Source of the DNA: Haloferax elongans ATCC BAA-1513 | Lineage (GTDB): Archaea > Halobacteriota > Halobacteria > Halobacteriales > Haloferacaceae | Assembly: GCF_000336755.1 (NCBI RefSeq) | Contig: NZ_AOLK01000015.1 | Location: 605,658-667,521 of the forward strand | Length of the DNA: 61,864 bases | Direction of reading: 5' to 3' | Shown here: in pieces, positions 9,013 to 18,833 of the stretch | Position numbering within the stretch: the stretch's first letter is position 1 | How the letters are laid out: each line of letters starts with the position of its first letter | Translations under genes and position numbers: made by a program | The notes under the pieces: generated by a model | Seen by the model: only the letters and a program-made list of their open reading frames with translations | The model's database searches: none | Told to the model about the DNA's origin: nothing

Positions 9013-9987
9013 TTACAGGCGGTCGATGATGGCCGCCGTGACCTCCTCGGTGGAGGCGTCGCCGCCGAGGTCGGGCGTCCGCGGTCCGTCTTCGAGGACG
9101 CCTTCGACGGCAGTTCTGACCTGCTGTGCCTCGTCCTCGTAGTCGAGGTAGTCGAGGAGCATCGCGGCCGAGAGAATCGTCGCCGCCGGGTTGGCGATGC
9201 CTTCGCCAGCGATGTCGGGGGCGGAGCCGTGAACCGGTTCGAACAGCGCACTGTCCGGGCCGATGTTCGCCGAGGGGAGCAGACCGAGGCCGCCGACGAG
9301 ACCCGCCGCGAGGTCCGACAGCACGTCGCCCGCGAGGTTCGGACAGACGATAGTGTCGAACTGGGCCGGGTCGAGACAGACACGCGTCGCGAACGCGTCC
9401 ATCAGGACTTCCTCGACCTCAACGCCGTTCTCGTCGGCGACCGAGACGACGGCGTCGCGGAAGCGACCGTCGGTCTCGCGCATCACGTTCGCCTTGTGAG
9501 CGACTTGGAAACTGCCGCCCTCGCCGCCGACGTAGTCACAGGCGTACTCGGCGAGTCGCTCGGATGCGGACGTGGTCACGACGCGCGTGAGCGTCGAGAG
9601 GTCGTCGGAAAGGCGGTCTTCGTGACCCGAGTAGACGCCTTCGGTGTTCTCACGGAGGAAGACGAGGTCCGTCTCCGGGCGCAGGGCGTCCACGCCGGGG
9701 TAGGCCTTCGCGGGTCGGACGTTGACGAAGGAGTCCACTGCAGTTCGAAGTGGGAGAATAACGTCCGCCGCCGTCTCGCCCGCGGCCCCGAACAGGGTCG
9801 CGTCGGCCTCTGCCGCGAGGTCGTAGGTCTCCTGCGGGAGCGCCTCGCCGGTTTCTGCTTTCACGTGGTCGCCCGCGTCGGCTTCGACGAATTCGAAGTC
9901 ACCGACCGCTTTCAGTACGTCCACGGCGGCCGGGACGACCTCCGCCCCGATTCCATCGCCGGGGATGACGACAATCTCGTGAGTCAT
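9013..9987 (-). CDS. leuB: 3-isopropylmalate dehydrogenase
   Basis: 324 aa. NAD-dependent oxidative decarboxylation of 3-isopropylmalate in leucine synthesis. Family signs: [13 protein letters not shown] (9-21), [24 protein letters not shown] (about 110-120), [18 protein letters not shown] with the metal Asp, and [14 protein letters not shown] near the C terminus. It is separated from leuD by an oppositely oriented gene, so it has its own promoter, probably the AT-rich box near 10085-10098. That would give a leader of about 70 nt containing the hairpin at 10027-10054. Confidence 0.93.
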   Translation of the reverse strand: MTHEIVVIPGDGIGAEVVPAAVDVLKAVGDFEFVEADAGDHVKAETGEALPQETYDLAAEADATLFGAAGETAADVILPLRTAVDSFVNVRPAKAYPGVDALRPETDLVFLRENTEGVYSGHEDRLSDDLSTLTRVVTTSASERLAEYACDYVGGEGGSFQVAHKANVMRETDGRFRDAVVSVADENGVEVEEVLMDAFATRVCLDPAQFDTIVCPNLAGDVLSDLAAGLVGGLGLLPSANIGPDSALFEPVHGSAPDIAGEGIANPAATILSAAMLLDYLDYEDEAQQVRTAVEGVLEDGPRTPDLGGDASTEEVTAAIIDRL

Positions 9988-10026
9988 GTCAAACCGTGGG
10001 ATGGGCGACGGAAAGAGTGTGTCGAT

Positions 10027-10054
10027 ACCCCCGAAAACCGCCTTTCACCGGGGT
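10027..10054 (-). promoter_or_regulatory. Hairpin in the presumed leuB 5' leader
   Basis: ACCCC and GGGGT arms enclose GAAA and TTTC arms around a six-base loop, two stacked stems separated by a small internal loop. It lies 40-67 nt before the leuB ATG and downstream of the candidate TATA box. No leader ORF was found between that box and leuB. Confidence 0.35.
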
Positions 10055-10254
10055 GTGAACTTCAGCCCAAAAATGACTTCTTCCCGAATGTTTTTATCCT
10101 CTCCGTGAGAATAATTACGTGTAGTAAGTATTCGAAAATAAATCAGTGTTTTCTTGTATCATGTTCCTGTAGCTATTGCTCCGGAGCACCGACCTCCGGG
10201 AACGACCTGCTCTGTGGGTCGGGGTTCGCCGTCTACGAGCGTCTGCCACGCGAA

Positions 10255-10359
10255 GCGTCTATCACGCGAATAGCGACGCGACACGAAGAGCGTCTATCAC
10301 GCGAATAGCGACGCGACACGAAGAGCGTCTATCACGTGAACAGCGACGCGTATAGCCAG
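10255..10359. repeat. Three tandem 35-bp repeats
   Basis: Units at 10255-10289 and 10290-10324 are identical and begin GCGTCTATCACGCGAATAG. The third, 10325-10359, starts the same but diverges at several bases in its second half. They lie between the divergent leuB and Nudix-like genes. Partial echoes (GCGTCT, CGAAG) precede the array at about 10238-10254. Confidence 0.85.
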
Positions 10360-10414
10360 CGATTCGACACGAAGAGCCACACGGTCACCCCGACTCACGA
10401 GCCACCAACAAGCT

Positions 10415-10954
10415 ATGTCCGAACACACCCACCCAGACGAGATTGCAGCCGAATCAGCGACCGAACGACACCTCCCGGACCCGGCGGTACTCGCCGACCG
10501 CGAGGACATCGACTACTGCGAGCATACGTTCGTCCACGAAGACGGTGACTTCTGTGAGCGCGACTACGCCGGTCGAGCCATCGTCGGCGTCACGAACGAC
10601 GCGGGTGAGGTTCTCCTGCAAATTCATCAAGAATCCGGGGCCGGTGTTCTCCCGAACGTGAAAGTCGCCTCGGACGACGACTACGTCGCCGAAGCTGTTC
10701 GGGGAGTCAGCGAACAGACCGGCATCGACGTCGAAATCGAGGGTATCGAGTGCTGTCGGCTCGCCAAACACGACGTCGAAGGCGAGGACACGTCCATCGA
10801 CGCGACGACTCACGTCGTACTCAGCGCTTCCCCCGTCTCCGACGACGACCCACACTCTGACACCGACGGTGTGACCGCCGAATGGCGCGACGCCGTCCCG
10901 GAGGCGAACCGTGGCCTCCCAGCCGACGACGACGTGCGACTGTTCGTCGAGTAA
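10415..10954 (+). CDS. Nudix-like protein with a degenerate Nudix box (179 aa)
   Basis: The middle of the protein (GRAIVGVTNDAGEVLLQIH, about 49-67, then VKVASDDDYVAEAVRGVSEQ) has the layout of a Nudix fold, but the REx2EExGU residues that bind metal are absent: where the box should be there is AVRGVSEQTGI. It may bind rather than hydrolyse a nucleotide, or the resemblance may be only structural. It sits between leuB and leuD on the opposite strand and splits the leu genes into two units. Confidence 0.6.
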   Translation: MSEHTHPDEIAAESATERHLPDPAVLADREDIDYCEHTFVHEDGDFCERDYAGRAIVGVTNDAGEVLLQIHQESGAGVLPNVKVASDDDYVAEAVRGVSEQTGIDVEIEGIECCRLAKHDVEGEDTSIDATTHVVLSASPVSDDDPHSDTDGVTAEWRDAVPEANRGLPADDDVRLFVE

Positions 10955-11059
10955 GCAACAGAGTCACACAGCAGCCGTCGCGTCACGCTCACAATCAGGT
11001 CGAAACGCTCGCCAGAAACAGTGCGGTGCGTCTGTGACTGCCGAAGAAACAGCGACCGG

Positions 11060-11664
11060 TCAGCCGTCCACGTAGGGGAGGCTGTCTGCCGTGTCCTGTA
11101 CCGCGTCGGCGTTCGACTTCATGAGCGCCGTCGTGTCCCAGACTCCCTCGGTGAGCGCCTTTCTCTGTGCGTCGTCAACGGTCACGTCCACAGTCTTCTC
11201 GTCGTAGGTGACTGTCTCGTTTTCCACGTCCACGTCGATGTCTGCGCCGGGGTTCTCGTCGACCCAGTCCTGCAGTTCGACGATGGTGTCGTGGTCGGCG
11301 GTGACAGTTGGAATACCCAGTGCGAGGCAGTTACCCGCGAAGATTTCCGCGAAGGACTCACCGATGATGGCGTCGATACCCCAGCGCATGAGCGCCTGTG
11401 GAGCGTGTTCGCGCGACGAGCCACAGCCGAAGTTGGCGTTGACGACCATGATAGAGGCCTCCTGGAAGTGCGGCTCGTTCATCGGGTGGTCCTTGGGGTC
11501 GTCGTGCTCGTCGTACCGCTTGTCGAAGAACGCGAACTCACCGAGGCCGTCGAACGTGACGACCTTCATGAACCGCGCCGGGATAATCTGGTCGGTGTCG
11601 ATGTCGTTACCGCGGATGGGGACGCCCGTCCCGGATGCGGAGTCGATTGCTGGGATTTCGTCGG

Positions 11665-11668
<4 letters not shown>
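11060..11668 (-). CDS. leuD: 3-isopropylmalate dehydratase small subunit
   Basis: 202 aa. Swivel-domain subunit of isopropylmalate isomerase. Signs: [16 protein letters not shown] (about 19-34) and the [15 protein letters not shown] loop (about 79-93). Overlaps leuC by 4 bp, indicating translational coupling, and is the last gene of the ilvB-to-leuD operon. Confidence 0.93.
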
Positions 11669-13078
<1,410 letters not shown>

Positions 13079-13086
<8 letters not shown>

Positions 13087-13396
13087 CTACGTCACCTGTC
13101 TCCGCCGGATTCCCGCCCGTCTCTCCGGGGTGGCGATGGTCGGTCAATTCGGTGCGACCGCGGTTCCAGACGCGGTTCGTGTCGTTTCCGTGCGGCGGTG
13201 TGTGGTCCACGTCGTCCATCGTGTCGGAGCCACCAGTCATCGCTGGGGATGAGTCGGTCGAGTCCACGGCACCGCCGTCTGTGACGGCCGGGCCGCGTTC
13301 GTAGACCGTCGTGAAGGTCTCTCCCGTGTAGGGATTCGTGTGGCTAACATCTCGCATGCGGGTCGGTGTGTTGCTTCGGTTCTCGTTTCGAGTCAT
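13079..13396 (-). CDS. Small hydrophilic protein inside the ilv-leu operon (105 aa)
   Basis: Not recognised. Rich in Asn, Thr, Gly, Asp and His (for example [20 protein letters not shown] near residues 20-38), with no hydrophobic core and probably mostly disordered. It sits 29 bp after ilvC, and its stop codon overlaps the leuC start region by 8 bp, so translation is probably coupled to leuC. A shorter start ([10 protein letters not shown]) is possible. It may be a coupling ORF or a small accessory protein. Confidence 0.55.
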
Positions 13397-13425
13397 GGTA
13401 CTGAATAGGGTGTATTAGGGGGTGG

Positions 13426-14466
13426 TCAGTCGTCTGCCGGTGCTTCTGCTTTCTCTGTGTCGTCGGCCTCGTCGGCCCACGCGAACAACTCGCGCAGGCG
13501 ACCGCCGACGTCCTCGATGTCGTGGTTCTCTTCGGCTTCCTTGAGCTGGGAGTACGACGGGCGGCCCGCCTGGTTCTCCAGAATCCACTCGCGGGCGAAG
13601 GTGCCGTCTTGGACCTCTTCGAGGACTTCCTCCATGCGCTCGCGGCTGTGTTCGTCGACCACGCGGTCACCGCGGGTCAGGCCGCCGAATTCGGCGGTGT
13701 CGGACACCGAGTGCCACATGCCGCCGAGCCCGTCTTCGTACATCAGGTCGACGATGAGCTTCAGTTCGTTCAGGCACTCGAAGTAGGCCATCTCGGGGGA
13801 GTAGCCTGCATCGACGAGCGTCTCGTAGCCCTGCTTGACCAGCGAGGTGACGCCGCCGCAGAGGACGGCCTGCTCGCCGAACAGGTCGGTCTCGGTCTCC
13901 TCGCGGAACGAGGTCTGGATGACACCAGCGCGGGTACAGCCGATTCCGTGGGCGTACGCTAGTGCTTCCTCCTTGGCCTCGCCGGTCGTGTCCTGATAAA
14001 CGGCGATGAGACCGGGCGTTCCCTCGCCACTCTCGTAGTTGCGGCGGACGAGGTGGCCGGGCGACTTGGGCGCGACGAGCGTCACGTCCACGTCCTCCGG
14101 GGGACGAATCTGGTTGTAGTGGATGTTGAACCCGTGAGCGAACTGGAGCGTGTCGCCAGCGTCGAGTTCGTCGCGAATCTCCTCGAAGACCGCTGGCTGG
14201 ACGGTGTCGGGGACGAGCACGGAGACGATGTCCGCCTCTGCTGCGGCCTCGGTGGGCGTCGCAACGCGGAGTCCGTCTTCGCGTGCGGCGTCACGGGACG
14301 AGGAATCTTCGCGGAGGCCGACGACCACGTCGACCCCGCTTTCGTCGAGGTTCTGTGCGTGGGCGTGGCCTTGGCTGCCGTACCCGAGGATGGCTACGGT
14401 CTTGTCGTCGATGTGCGTTCGGTCTGCGTCGTCGTCGTAGTAGACAGTCGTGGTGAAATCGGTCAT
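13426..14466 (-). CDS. ilvC: Ketol-acid reductoisomerase
   Basis: 346 aa. Second step of valine/isoleucine synthesis. The NADP-binding [13 protein letters not shown] (about 28-40), the APKSPGH segment and the catalytic acids in [15 protein letters not shown] (about 215-230) are all present. Class I length, with an acidic C-terminal tail. Starts within the ilvN stop (4-bp overlap). Confidence 0.95.
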   Translation of the reverse strand: MTDFTTTVYYDDDADRTHIDDKTVAILGYGSQGHAHAQNLDESGVDVVVGLREDSSSRDAAREDGLRVATPTEAAAEADIVSVLVPDTVQPAVFEEIRDELDAGDTLQFAHGFNIHYNQIRPPEDVDVTLVAPKSPGHLVRRNYESGEGTPGLIAVYQDTTGEAKEEALAYAHGIGCTRAGVIQTSFREETETDLFGEQAVLCGGVTSLVKQGYETLVDAGYSPEMAYFECLNELKLIVDLMYEDGLGGMWHSVSDTAEFGGLTRGDRVVDEHSRERMEEVLEEVQDGTFAREWILENQAGRPSYSQLKEAEENHDIEDVGGRLRELFAWADEADDTEKAEAPADD

Positions 14467-15116
14467 TGTGTATCAGTCGTTGGTGTCGTCGGTTCGCCGG
14501 ACGTGCCGGGTTCCTCTCCGGGGACGGTCTTCTTCGCACCGTGGGCGAGGGCGGTCTGGCCGGTTCGGGCGATTTCGATGATGCCGAACCGCCGGAACGC
14601 GTCCACGGCGTCGTCTATCTTGCGCTCGTCGCCGGTCAGTTGGACCGTGATGGTCTCCGGGCCGACGTCGAGGGTCTGGCCGTCGTACATCTCCGTGACG
14701 GCGTGGACCTTGTCGGGGTCTTCGCCGCGAACCTTCAGGAGGACGAGTTCGGCGCGGATGGCGTCGTCGTCCAGTTCGCCGATGGAGATGACTGGCTTCA
14801 GCTTGGCCAGCTGTTTTTCGATTTGGTCGATGCCGGGGTCGGGCTCCTCGACGACCATCGTGATGCGCGCGTGGCCGTCGACGGTGGTCGGCCCGACAGT
14901 GAGGCTCTCGATGTTGAACTGTCGGCGAGCGGCGAGGCCAGCGACTCGGGAGAGGACGCCGGGTTCGTGCTCGACGATGGCCGACAGCACGGTTCTGCGT
15001 GGTTCGTGTTCGGCTTCTGCTTCGGGGTCGATGCGGATGCCCTGGGAGTTCCGGCGACCGTCGGGGTGTGGCCGCTCTTCCGGGGCAGGCCCCTGCAGTC
15101 CTTGTTCGTTGCTCAT
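14463..15116 (-). CDS. ilvN: Acetolactate synthase small (regulatory) subunit
   Basis: 217 aa. The ACT domain starts at about residue 40 ([23 protein letters not shown]), followed by the C-terminal IlvH-type domain ([20 protein letters not shown]). An N-terminal extension of about 35 residues is disordered. It confers feedback control on the IlvB catalytic subunit. Overlaps ilvB and ilvC by 4 bp each. Confidence 0.94.
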   Translation of the reverse strand: MSNEQGLQGPAPEERPHPDGRRNSQGIRIDPEAEAEHEPRRTVLSAIVEHEPGVLSRVAGLAARRQFNIESLTVGPTTVDGHARITMVVEEPDPGIDQIEKQLAKLKPVISIGELDDDAIRAELVLLKVRGEDPDKVHAVTEMYDGQTLDVGPETITVQLTGDERKIDDAVDAFRRFGIIEIARTGQTALAHGAKKTVPGEEPGTSGEPTTPTTDTQ

Positions 15117-16873
15117 AACTGGTCCTCCGAGAGTGCGAATTTTCCGTTCGCGCCACCCGACGAGACCATCGGGTAGACGTTCTCCGCCGGGTCGACGTGG
15201 AAGTCGATGACCGACGGGCCGTCGTAGGCGAGCGCTTCTTCGATGGCGTCCGGGACTTCCTCGTAGGAGTCGACGGCCCAGCCGCGGGCACCGAACGCCT
15301 CAGCGAGCTTGTCGAACTGCGGACACCAGTCGTAGCCAGCGGCCATGCGCCGGCCTTCGAAGAAGGCGTCCTGCCACTGGCGAACCATCCCGATGTACTC
15401 GTTGTTCAGGATGGCGACGGTGATGTCGAGGTCTTCGCGGACGGCGACCGACAGTTCCTGAATCGTCATCAGGAACGAGGCATCGCCGTCGACGCAGACG
15501 ACGGTCTCGTCGTCGTCGGCAGCGAGCCGTGCACCGATGGCGGCAGGCAAGCCGTATCCCATCGTGCCCAGCCCGTGCGAGGACACCCAACGCCGCGGTT
15601 CACGGAAGGTCCAGTACTGAGCGGCCCACATCTGGTGTTGGCCAACGCCGCTCGTGACGATTGTTTCGTCGGGCGTGGCTTCGTCCAGCGCCTCGACGAC
15701 GAACTGCGGTTTCAGCGGTTCGTCGTCGGGTGCTGCGTAGTCCATCGGGTACTCGTCTTTCCACGTCAGGCACTGTTCGCGCCACTCGCGGGCGTCGGGC
15801 GTCTGGTCCATCTCGGCGTCGATTGCCTCGATAGCTCGGCCTGCGTCGCCGACGACCGGATAGTCCGCGTGGACGTTCTTGGAAATCTCCGCCGGGTCGA
15901 TGTCGATGTGCACGACTTCCGCCTCGGGTGCGAACGTGTCGATACCACCAGTCAAGCGGTCGTCGAAGCGAGTGCCGACTGCGATGAGGCAGTCGGTGTG
16001 AGTGATGGCCATGTTCGCGTATCCGGTGCCGTGCATGCCCGCCCACGAGAGACACAGGTCGTCGTCTTCGGGCATCGCGCCGATGCCGGGCATCGTCGTG
16101 ACGACCGGAATCTGGTGCTCGGTCGCAAACGCCCGTGCTTCGTCGGTCGCATCCCCTTTGACGACGCCGCCACCGAACAGGAGCAGTGGCTTCTCTGCGC
16201 GCTCGATGGCGCGAGCAGCCGCTTCGACCTCGTGGCTGTCGGGGTTGGTCTTGGGACGGCACGTCGCTGGCGCGCGCACCTCACCGGGTTCTCTGTCTGT
16301 CTCGCCCAGCGAGACGTCTTTCGGGAGGTCGACCAGCGTCGGCCCGGGGCGACCCTCAGCCGCCAGCGCGAACGCTTCGCCGACAACGTCGCCAACCGTG
16401 TCGGACGACGAGGCGAAGTAGTTGTGCTTCGTGATAGGCGCGGTGACGCCGGTGGTGTCGGTCTCCTGGAACGCGTCGGAGCCGACCATCTCGGAGGGGA
16501 CCTGTCCGGTGAGTGCGAGCATCGCGTCGGAGTCCATGTTGGCGTCAGCGATGCCGGTCACGAGGTTCGTCGCGCCGGGGCCGGACGTTGCGAGGCAAAC
16601 ACCGGGGTCGCCCTTGACGACACCGTAGGCGTCTGCTGCGTGCGAGGCACCCTGTTCGTGGGCCATCGTGACGTGCCGGATGTCGGAGTGATACAGGGCG
16701 TCGTAGATTGGCATGATAGCGCCACCCTGCACACCGAACGCGGTCTCGACACCTGCGTTCTCCAGTGCTCGAACGACCGACGTCGCACCCGAGGTGACGT
16801 CCGTCTCTGTCGGGTCGTCGTCTGCGGGCGTCGGCGCGTCAGTCTCGGTCGGTGGTGCTGTACGTTCGCTCAT
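15113..16873 (-). CDS. ilvB: Acetolactate synthase large (catalytic) subunit
   Basis: 586 aa. ThDP enzyme joining pyruvate with pyruvate or 2-oxobutyrate. A disordered acidic N-terminus of about 28 residues is followed by the PYR domain with catalytic Glu in MAHEQGASHAADAYG, the central domain, and the ThDP motif GDASFLMTIQELSVAV ending in NNEY. First gene of an overlapping ilvB-ilvN-ilvC-orf-leuC-leuD unit. The start is supported by GGAG (complement of 16881-16884) 7 nt before ATG. It is preceded by a 33-codon leader ORF. Confidence 0.95.
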   Translation of the reverse strand: MSERTAPPTETDAPTPADDDPTETDVTSGATSVVRALENAGVETAFGVQGGAIMPIYDALYHSDIRHVTMAHEQGASHAADAYGVVKGDPGVCLATSGPGATNLVTGIADANMDSDAMLALTGQVPSEMVGSDAFQETDTTGVTAPITKHNYFASSSDTVGDVVGEAFALAAEGRPGPTLVDLPKDVSLGETDREPGEVRAPATCRPKTNPDSHEVEAAARAIERAEKPLLLFGGGVVKGDATDEARAFATEHQIPVVTTMPGIGAMPEDDDLCLSWAGMHGTGYANMAITHTDCLIAVGTRFDDRLTGGIDTFAPEAEVVHIDIDPAEISKNVHADYPVVGDAGRAIEAIDAEMDQTPDAREWREQCLTWKDEYPMDYAAPDDEPLKPQFVVEALDEATPDETIVTSGVGQHQMWAAQYWTFREPRRWVSSHGLGTMGYGLPAAIGARLAADDDETVVCVDGDASFLMTIQELSVAVREDLDITVAILNNEYIGMVRQWQDAFFEGRRMAAGYDWCPQFDKLAEAFGARGWAVDSYEEVPDAIEEALAYDGPSVIDFHVDPAENVYPMVSSGGANGKFALSEDQL

Positions 16874-16880
16874 GTGCGGG

Positions 16881-16884
16881 CTCC
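16881..16884 (-). promoter_or_regulatory. ilvB ribosome binding site
   Basis: GGAG, 7 nt upstream of the ilvB ATG. Notable because the leader ORF ahead of it appears leaderless, so the two starts use different initiation modes, and because the CTCCAC motif at 17003-17008 contains its complement. Confidence 0.5.
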
Positions 16885-17002
16885 GTGGTGGTGTGTTCGT
16901 TGTGGTCGATACGCGTGCTGTCGGTCGGTTTCGTGGTGCTGGTGCTCCATATTGGGGACTCCAAACGTGGCTGAAAACGGTGCAAACCCGTGGGACTGAG
17001 AA

Positions 17003-17008
17003 GTGGAG
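17003..17008 (-). promoter_or_regulatory. CTCCAC motif shared with the ileS leader
   Basis: CTCCAC on the minus strand, 5 nt beyond the stop-codon hairpin; the same motif lies 4 nt beyond the equivalent hairpin upstream of ileS (54055-54060). It could pair with the GGAG of the ilvB ribosome binding site, or with GGAGTG inside the leader ORF (complement of 17070-17075). Confidence 0.45.
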
Positions 17009-17013
17009 TGGTG

Positions 17014-17028
17014 AGGGGCTATGCCCCT
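17014..17028 (-). promoter_or_regulatory. Hairpin holding the ilvB leader stop codon
   Basis: RNA AGGGGC-AUA-GCCCCU, 6 bp with a three-base loop. The UAG stop of the leader ORF straddles the loop and 3' arm, and the tandem AUU codons sit 2 nt before the 5' arm. Confidence 0.55.
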
Positions 17029-17120
17029 ACAATAATGAGCGACCGAACAGCAGCGACGGCGGCACCGCACACTCCGGACTGCGGAGCGGCGAGTGCCAGG
17101 GTGTCGTCGTGCTGATTCAT
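17019..17120 (-). CDS. Candidate leader peptide of the ilvBNC-leuCD operon (33 aa)
   Basis: ORF beginning MNQHDDTLAL and ending VRSLIIVGA-TAG, 145 nt before ilvB. A TATA-like GTAATAAC (17146-17153) centred 29 nt upstream places transcription start at or next to the ATG, so it should be translated leaderless. The two adjacent Ile codons are both ATT, whereas ATC is the normal choice in this genome. The 10 bases GCATACGATG at the start and a 40-nt block at the end match the ORF upstream of ileS. The likely role is sensing Ile supply through ribosome progress. It is shorter than the usual annotation cut-off. Confidence 0.6.
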   Translation of the reverse strand: MNQHDDTLALAAPQSGVCGAAVAAVRSLIIVGA

Positions 17121-17145
17121 CGTATGCCACACGTACTCCCGGTCT

Positions 17146-17153
17146 GTAATAAC
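17146..17153 (-). promoter_or_regulatory. TATA box of the ilvB leader transcript
   Basis: GTTATTAC on the minus strand, centre about 29 nt before the leader ATG, the usual spacing for a leaderless haloarchaeal start. Confidence 0.55.
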
Positions 17154-17240
17154 CCTTTCGCGGGGCGCAACGATTGCACGCCCTCGGGGCCGGAGAGGCA
17201 GTGTGGGGCAGTCGCCCAGTAGGGCCACAGCCCGACGCCA

Positions 17241-18467
17241 TCAGGCGCGGACCTCCTCCTCCTTGTCGTCTACGTGGGCTACACCCACGTCGCGGGCGAA
17301 CGACCTGAGCGTCACGTCGTCGACGCGCTCTTTCTCCGCGCCGTGGTCTTTGACGCGACGGGTTACCTCTCGGACCTCGGCGTCCGAGGGGTCGAACCCA
17401 ATGTCCGCCAGGCGCTTGCGAACCGAGTGAGTCCCCGTGTGCTTGCCGAGTACGAACTCGCGGGTCGCCCCGACCATCTCGGGGGTCATGACGCCCGGTT
17501 CGAACGTATCGGCGTTCTCGATGACGCCGGCAGCGTGGATGCCGCTCTCGTGAGAGAAGGCGTTCTGTCCGACGACCGGCTTGTTCGCCGGAATCGGGAT
17601 GTCGGACGCCGCCTCGACGATACGAGCTAACTCGGTGATTCGAGTGGTATCGATGCCGGTGTCGACGCCGTAGAGGGATTCTGCGGCCATGACGACCTCC
17701 TCGTAGGCGGCGTTGCCGGCACGTTCGCCGATGCCGTTGACCGAAACCTGTGCCTGTGCGGCACCGGCTTCGAACCCGGCCATCGCGTTGGCCGACGCCA
17801 GTCCGAAGTCGTCGTGTGCGTGCACGTCGATTCGGGCGTCGGTGTGTTCGCGGACGGTTTCGACCATCCGGGCGAACCGCGTCGGCGTCGCCACGCCGCA
17901 CGTGTCGGGGAGGTTAATCCAGTCGACGCCGGCCTCGGAGACCGCTTCGACGACTTCGATGAGGAACTCCTCGTCCGTTCGGGTGGCGTCCATCGGCGAG
18001 AACATTACTTCGACGCCCGCGTCGCGGACGCGTTCGACACTACGGACGGCGCGCTCGACGGCTTCTGCGCGAGAAGCGTGCATCGAGTCGGCCAGTTGGA
18101 CATCGCTGGTGCTCACGAACGTGTGCACCATGTCCACGCCGGAATCCAGCGCGGCTTCGATATCCTTGTCGACGACGCGGGCCAACCCGCACGTCGTCGT
18201 GTCCGTCGAAGCAGCGATATCGGCGACTGCGTCGAACTCCGCGTCAGAGTTGACCGGGAACCCTGCCTCGATGACGTGGGTACCCATGTCGTCGAGGGTG
18301 GCGGCCATATCCCGTTTCTCCTCGTAACTGAACGAGGTTCGGGGTGACTGTTCGCCGTCGCGGAGTGTCGTGTCGAAGATTCGTACGTCTTCGATTTCAG
18401 ATTGTTGGGCTAATGTGCCCTGGAAGAACTCGACCCGCCGGGGAACCCGACGAATCCTCCGTGTCAT
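17241..18467 (-). CDS. leuA: 2-isopropylmalate synthase / (R)-citramalate synthase family
   Basis: 408 aa. Condenses acetyl-CoA with a 2-oxo acid. Signs: FDTTLRDGEQSPRTSFS (about 32-48), HAHDDFGLASANAMAG with metal His residues (about 215-230) and GQNAFSHESGIHAAGV (about 305-320). The C-terminal LeuA regulatory domain (about 120 residues in full-length enzymes) is missing, so feedback by leucine may be absent; short forms include citramalate synthases, so substrate choice is open. The ATG at 18467 has no Shine-Dalgarno and lies 10 nt inside another ATG better placed for the TATA box. Confidence 0.88.
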   Translation of the reverse strand: MTRRIRRVPRRVEFFQGTLAQQSEIEDVRIFDTTLRDGEQSPRTSFSYEEKRDMAATLDDMGTHVIEAGFPVNSDAEFDAVADIAASTDTTTCGLARVVDKDIEAALDSGVDMVHTFVSTSDVQLADSMHASRAEAVERAVRSVERVRDAGVEVMFSPMDATRTDEEFLIEVVEAVSEAGVDWINLPDTCGVATPTRFARMVETVREHTDARIDVHAHDDFGLASANAMAGFEAGAAQAQVSVNGIGERAGNAAYEEVVMAAESLYGVDTGIDTTRITELARIVEAASDIPIPANKPVVGQNAFSHESGIHAAGVIENADTFEPGVMTPEMVGATREFVLGKHTGTHSVRKRLADIGFDPSDAEVREVTRRVKDHGAEKERVDDVTLRSFARDVGVAHVDDKEEEVRA

Positions 18468-18477
18468 TGTGAGACAT
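18397..18477 (-). CDS. Possible 26-codon upstream ORF overlapping the leuA start
   Basis: ATG at 18477 is 28 nt from the TATA-like CTTAAATATG and so sits at the predicted transcript end. The ORF (MSHNDTEDSS to HISPTI-TGA) runs through the leuA start in a different frame. It may be a decoy or regulatory ORF, or chance. leuA protein in this overlap looks conserved by memory (VEFFQGTL), which argues that the leuA frame is really used. Confidence 0.25.
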   Translation of the reverse strand: MSHNDTEDSSGSPAGRVLPGHISPTI

Positions 18478-18500
18478 CGTGTCAGTCAGGTGCCCGAACT

Positions 18501-18510
18501 CATATTTAAG
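18501..18510 (-). promoter_or_regulatory. leuA TATA box
   Basis: CTTAAATATG on the minus strand, a close match to haloarchaeal TATA boxes, 38 nt from the leuA ATG and 28 nt from the overlapping upstream ATG. Confidence 0.55.
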
Positions 18511-18833
18511 TGTTTCTCCCAGACAGTATCACGAATGTTCTCGGTGGACCGAATGACACGGATTCACGAGCCTAATCGCACGACATAAACGTCCTTATAC
18601 AACACCATGACATACTGTGTCTTGATATAGCGACACAGCATTCTCCATCATGTAGACCATAAACCAATCACCTAAGGTTTAGAAATAATAGTTCGACCCC
18701 ATCACGCGCGCCACCAAGTGGACGATTGTGAATCGCGTCGTCGCCAGAGAATTGTCAGTGGGAAGTCAACCAGCGGTCGTGAACTGTCCGACGCGACCGA
18801 ACGCTTTTCTCGTCTGTTGCCCACGCAGGGGGT
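18511..18833. other. AT-rich intergenic region upstream of leuA and the DUF5779 gene
   Basis: No gene seen. It contains an inverted repeat CTGTGTC-N10-GACACAG (arms 18615-18621 and 18632-18638), an AT-rich block at about 18655-18695, and a TATA-like GCTTTTCT about 30 nt before the DUF5779 start. Confidence 0.5.

Noticed and set aside
10297-10509. 70-codon minus-strand ORF over the 35-bp repeats
   Set aside because: Composition follows the repeat and the antisense of the Nudix-like gene; no independent support.
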